DNA from: a virus
Strand: one strand, 5' to 3'
Virus record (IMG/VR): IMGVR_UViG_3300031884_000939
Location: 94,514-158,513 of that record
Length of the DNA: 64,000 nt
Program-made: the position numbers and the translations under genes
Notes under the pieces: model-generated
Databases searched by the model: none
What the model saw: only the letters and a program-made list of their open reading frames with translations
Told to the model about the DNA's origin: nothing
In this document: positions 62,855 to 64,000 of the stretch, piece after piece
Layout of the letters: each line of letters opens with the position of its first letter
How positions within the stretch are numbered: the first letter of the stretch is position 1

Positions 62855-63395
62855 GCAAGTTGCCGCCTACAGGATAAGATGAACCAACAGGAGCATCAGT
62901 AACTACGGTAGTACCAACAGGAACTGCTTGCCCGGTCCAAGGTGATTCGTTTAACGGACCATAGCATTTGGCTATTGTAACCCCGTTAACCTTTTGTGGT
63001 TCTTTAACGCAAGGGAATGACCACATATTACTCATACCGCCTGTACCTGTAGTTGTAACAAAAGTTCTTGGTTGTGCTGGTAATACTTCCCAAGTAGGTG
63101 CTTGTGGATATTCAGACTTGTAAGCAAACAAGCTCCATACAGTTGCTACACCTTTAGGTGGCTTACAAGAACCATTCATCAGCTCTAAGTCAGCAATACT
63201 TTTGCCTGTAAGAACAGGGCATACTGCTACGCCTTGTTGATATGTCGCACCATTAACCGTCATAGTCTTGCCTGTTGGTGTCGCGGCACTGGCGCCACAG
63301 AACGCAAACTCACCTTCGCAAATAGCTAAGTTATGAGCTACTGCTGTGCCTGCTAGTAATACTAATGCTGTCGCTACGATATGTTTAAATTTCAT
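62847..63395 (-). CDS. Secreted protein between nrdA and nrdB
   Basis: From ATG 63395 (AAAGGAAGAAAA ribosome-binding site) the 182-residue protein has a signal peptide (MKFKHIVATALVLLAGTAVA) and several Cys (CEGEFAFC, CPV, GSCKPP, FPC, KCYG), probably forming disulfides in the periplasm. The family is not recognised. Placing a secreted gene between the ribonucleotide reductase subunits is odd and suggests insertion. It overlaps the nrdB start by 8 bp. Confidence 0.7.
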   Translation of the reverse strand: MKFKHIVATALVLLAGTAVAHNLAICEGEFAFCGASAATPTGKTMTVNGATYQQGVAVCPVLTGKSIADLELMNGSCKPPKGVATVWSLFAYKSEYPQAPTWEVLPAQPRTFVTTTGTGGMSNMWSFPCVKEPQKVNGVTIAKCYGPLNESPWTGQAVPVGTTVVTDAPVGSSYPVGGNLHE

Positions 63396-63593
63396 TTTTC
63401 TTCCTTTAGTTCTTTCCATTCTAAATCTTCTATAGGAACCCAACCGTTCCTAAAATATCTATTTCATCTTACATCTATCGAAGTGGAACCGCTTCATCGC
63501 TGGACCTCTTCCTTCTTTATTACAATGCGGGCATACACAATATTTCTTAGAGCTTACAGGCCAAACAGTCCTCTTCTCCTTCGTCAAAATCAA
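63392..63593 (-). pseudogene. Frameshifted phage zinc-finger remnant
   Basis: Just after nrdA a frame encodes KYCVCPHCNKEGRGPAMKRF then HFDRCKMK-stop (63459), matching the CPHC...M-x-R-(W/F)-H-F-D-x-C zinc finger common in small phage proteins and HNH/homing enzymes. Another frame continues directly as RYFRNGWVPIEDLEWKELKE up to 63392. The two parts look like one protein split by a frameshift. No ATG precedes the finger; a TTG at 63593 inside nrdA is the only candidate start. Confidence 0.5.
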
Positions 63594-64000
63594 TTACTTC
63601 AAGTTTAGTTTCTTCGGCATCAACACCTTTACTACCCTGTTTGTTTATGAGTGAGTAGTACATGGTTTTTAAACCAAACTTATGAGCTAACATTAAATTC
63701 TTAGCAATCAAGGTAGTAGGAACTTTTCTATCCAAAAAGTGAGCGGGGTTATAGAACGAATTTGTACTTAGGCTCTGATCCGTGTATGCCGCAATAACAG
63801 CCGCGGTTTTAAGATAATCGATACAATCTTTTTGATCCCACATAAGCTGATACTTTGATTTTAACTTATTGTATTCTGGAGCGACCTGAATCAATGACCC
63901 TGCTTTTGACTCTTTAACTGTAATAAGACTCATAGGCATCTCAATACCGTTAGTTGAGTTGATTACTACACTACTTGATTCTACGGGTGCCACAGCCATT
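63547..64000 (-). CDS. nrdA: Ribonucleotide reductase alpha subunit, C-terminal part
   Basis: Only the C-terminal ~150 residues are in the window; the frame continues past 64000. VAPVESSSVVINSTNGIEMP is the conserved segment near the NrdA active site, and SLSTNSFYNPAHF a later conserved block. The protein ends DEGEEDCLACKL, with the C-x-x-C pair that relays electrons from glutaredoxin or thioredoxin. With nrdB and glutaredoxin it supplies dNTPs. Confidence 0.92.
   Translation of the reverse strand, partial: MAVAPVESSSVVINSTNGIEMPMSLITVKESKAGSLIQVAPEYNKLKSKYQLMWDQKDCIDYLKTAAVIAAYTDQSLSTNSFYNPAHFLDRKVPTTLIAKNLMLAHKFGLKTMYYSLINKQGSKGVDAEETKLEVIDFDEGEEDCLACKL

Noticed and set aside
1-64000. Bacterial chromosome rather than phage
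   Set aside because: dnaK, clpX and csgG could suggest a bacterium, but PAAR, fibres, T4-type late boxes, gene density with tiny overlapping genes and many recognisable T4-like small proteins favour a phage. Assembly chimerism cannot be excluded from sequence alone.

Overview
The window looks like part of the genome of a large T4-like myovirus infecting a Gram-negative host. The support is dense, AT-rich, mostly minus-strand small genes that overlap by ATGA/TAATG junctions; a late-type block of fibre-like virion proteins; a PAAR spike tip; class Ia nrdB plus the 3' end of nrdA, glutaredoxin, ATP-dependent DNA ligase and UvsE; and T4-like late promoter octamers (TATAAATA, or GCTAAATA/ACTAAATA) next to near-perfect sigma70 promoters with exact 17-nt spacers. 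Outer-membrane proteins, lipoproteins, a phasin-like protein and bacterial chaperones fit a proteobacterial host, perhaps a freshwater or marine betaproteobacterium. That host guess is inference. No tRNA, CRISPR array or insertion sequence was seen.

Layout. 1-4.0 kb (minus): small phage genes, a metallophosphoesterase and a DNA-binding-like protein. 4.1-12.5 kb (plus): two giant fibre-like proteins, one with YadA-head-like repeats, then small virion-like proteins sharing an N-terminal IGGGI motif and carrying different C-terminal domains (two IPT/TIG repeats; a Hint domain). 12.5-17.8 kb (minus): small proteins, a glycosyltransferase and a DNA methyltransferase. 17.8-26.5 kb (mostly minus): an array of small paralogues ending in LKW(G/S), tiny membrane proteins, a secreted beta-lactamase-fold hydrolase, a fatty-acid-hydroxylase-like protein, and two gene-poor stretches. 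26.5-32.8 kb: GroES, ClpP, a metalloprotease, an LPP20-type lipoprotein with a FlgT-like secreted partner, a phasin-like protein, a fatty acid desaturase and a GNAT. 32.9-39.4 kb: HNH nuclease, Lys/Ala-rich basic protein, UvsE, a CHASE2-adenylate cyclase and a second glycosyltransferase. 39.4-45.5 kb (minus): a curli-like cluster reading csgF, csgG, curlin-like 1, small gene, fecR-like, TorF-like porin, curlin-like 2, then two paralogous small membrane proteins. 46-51.4 kb: ClpS, Hsp20, DnaK, AdoMet decarboxylase-like, bS21, ClpX. 51.4-64 kb: membrane proteins, DNA ligase, SleB-type hydrolase, tail proteins with PAAR, glutaredoxin, nrdB and the 3' end of nrdA.

How it may work together. Three accessory themes stand out: (1) envelope remodelling and secretion (CsgG/CsgF pore, two curlin-like substrates, FecR-like protein, TorF porin, LPP20/FlgT-like pair, lipid desaturase and hydroxylase, phasin, secreted hydrolase); (2) proteostasis (DnaK, Hsp20, GroES, ClpX, ClpP, ClpS, bS21); (3) signalling through a membrane adenylate cyclase. 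The curli-like cluster is the best candidate for an unusual system. Expression appears split between host-type sigma70 promoters, three of which place +1 on the A of the start codon (predicted leaderless mRNAs), and T4-type late promoters.
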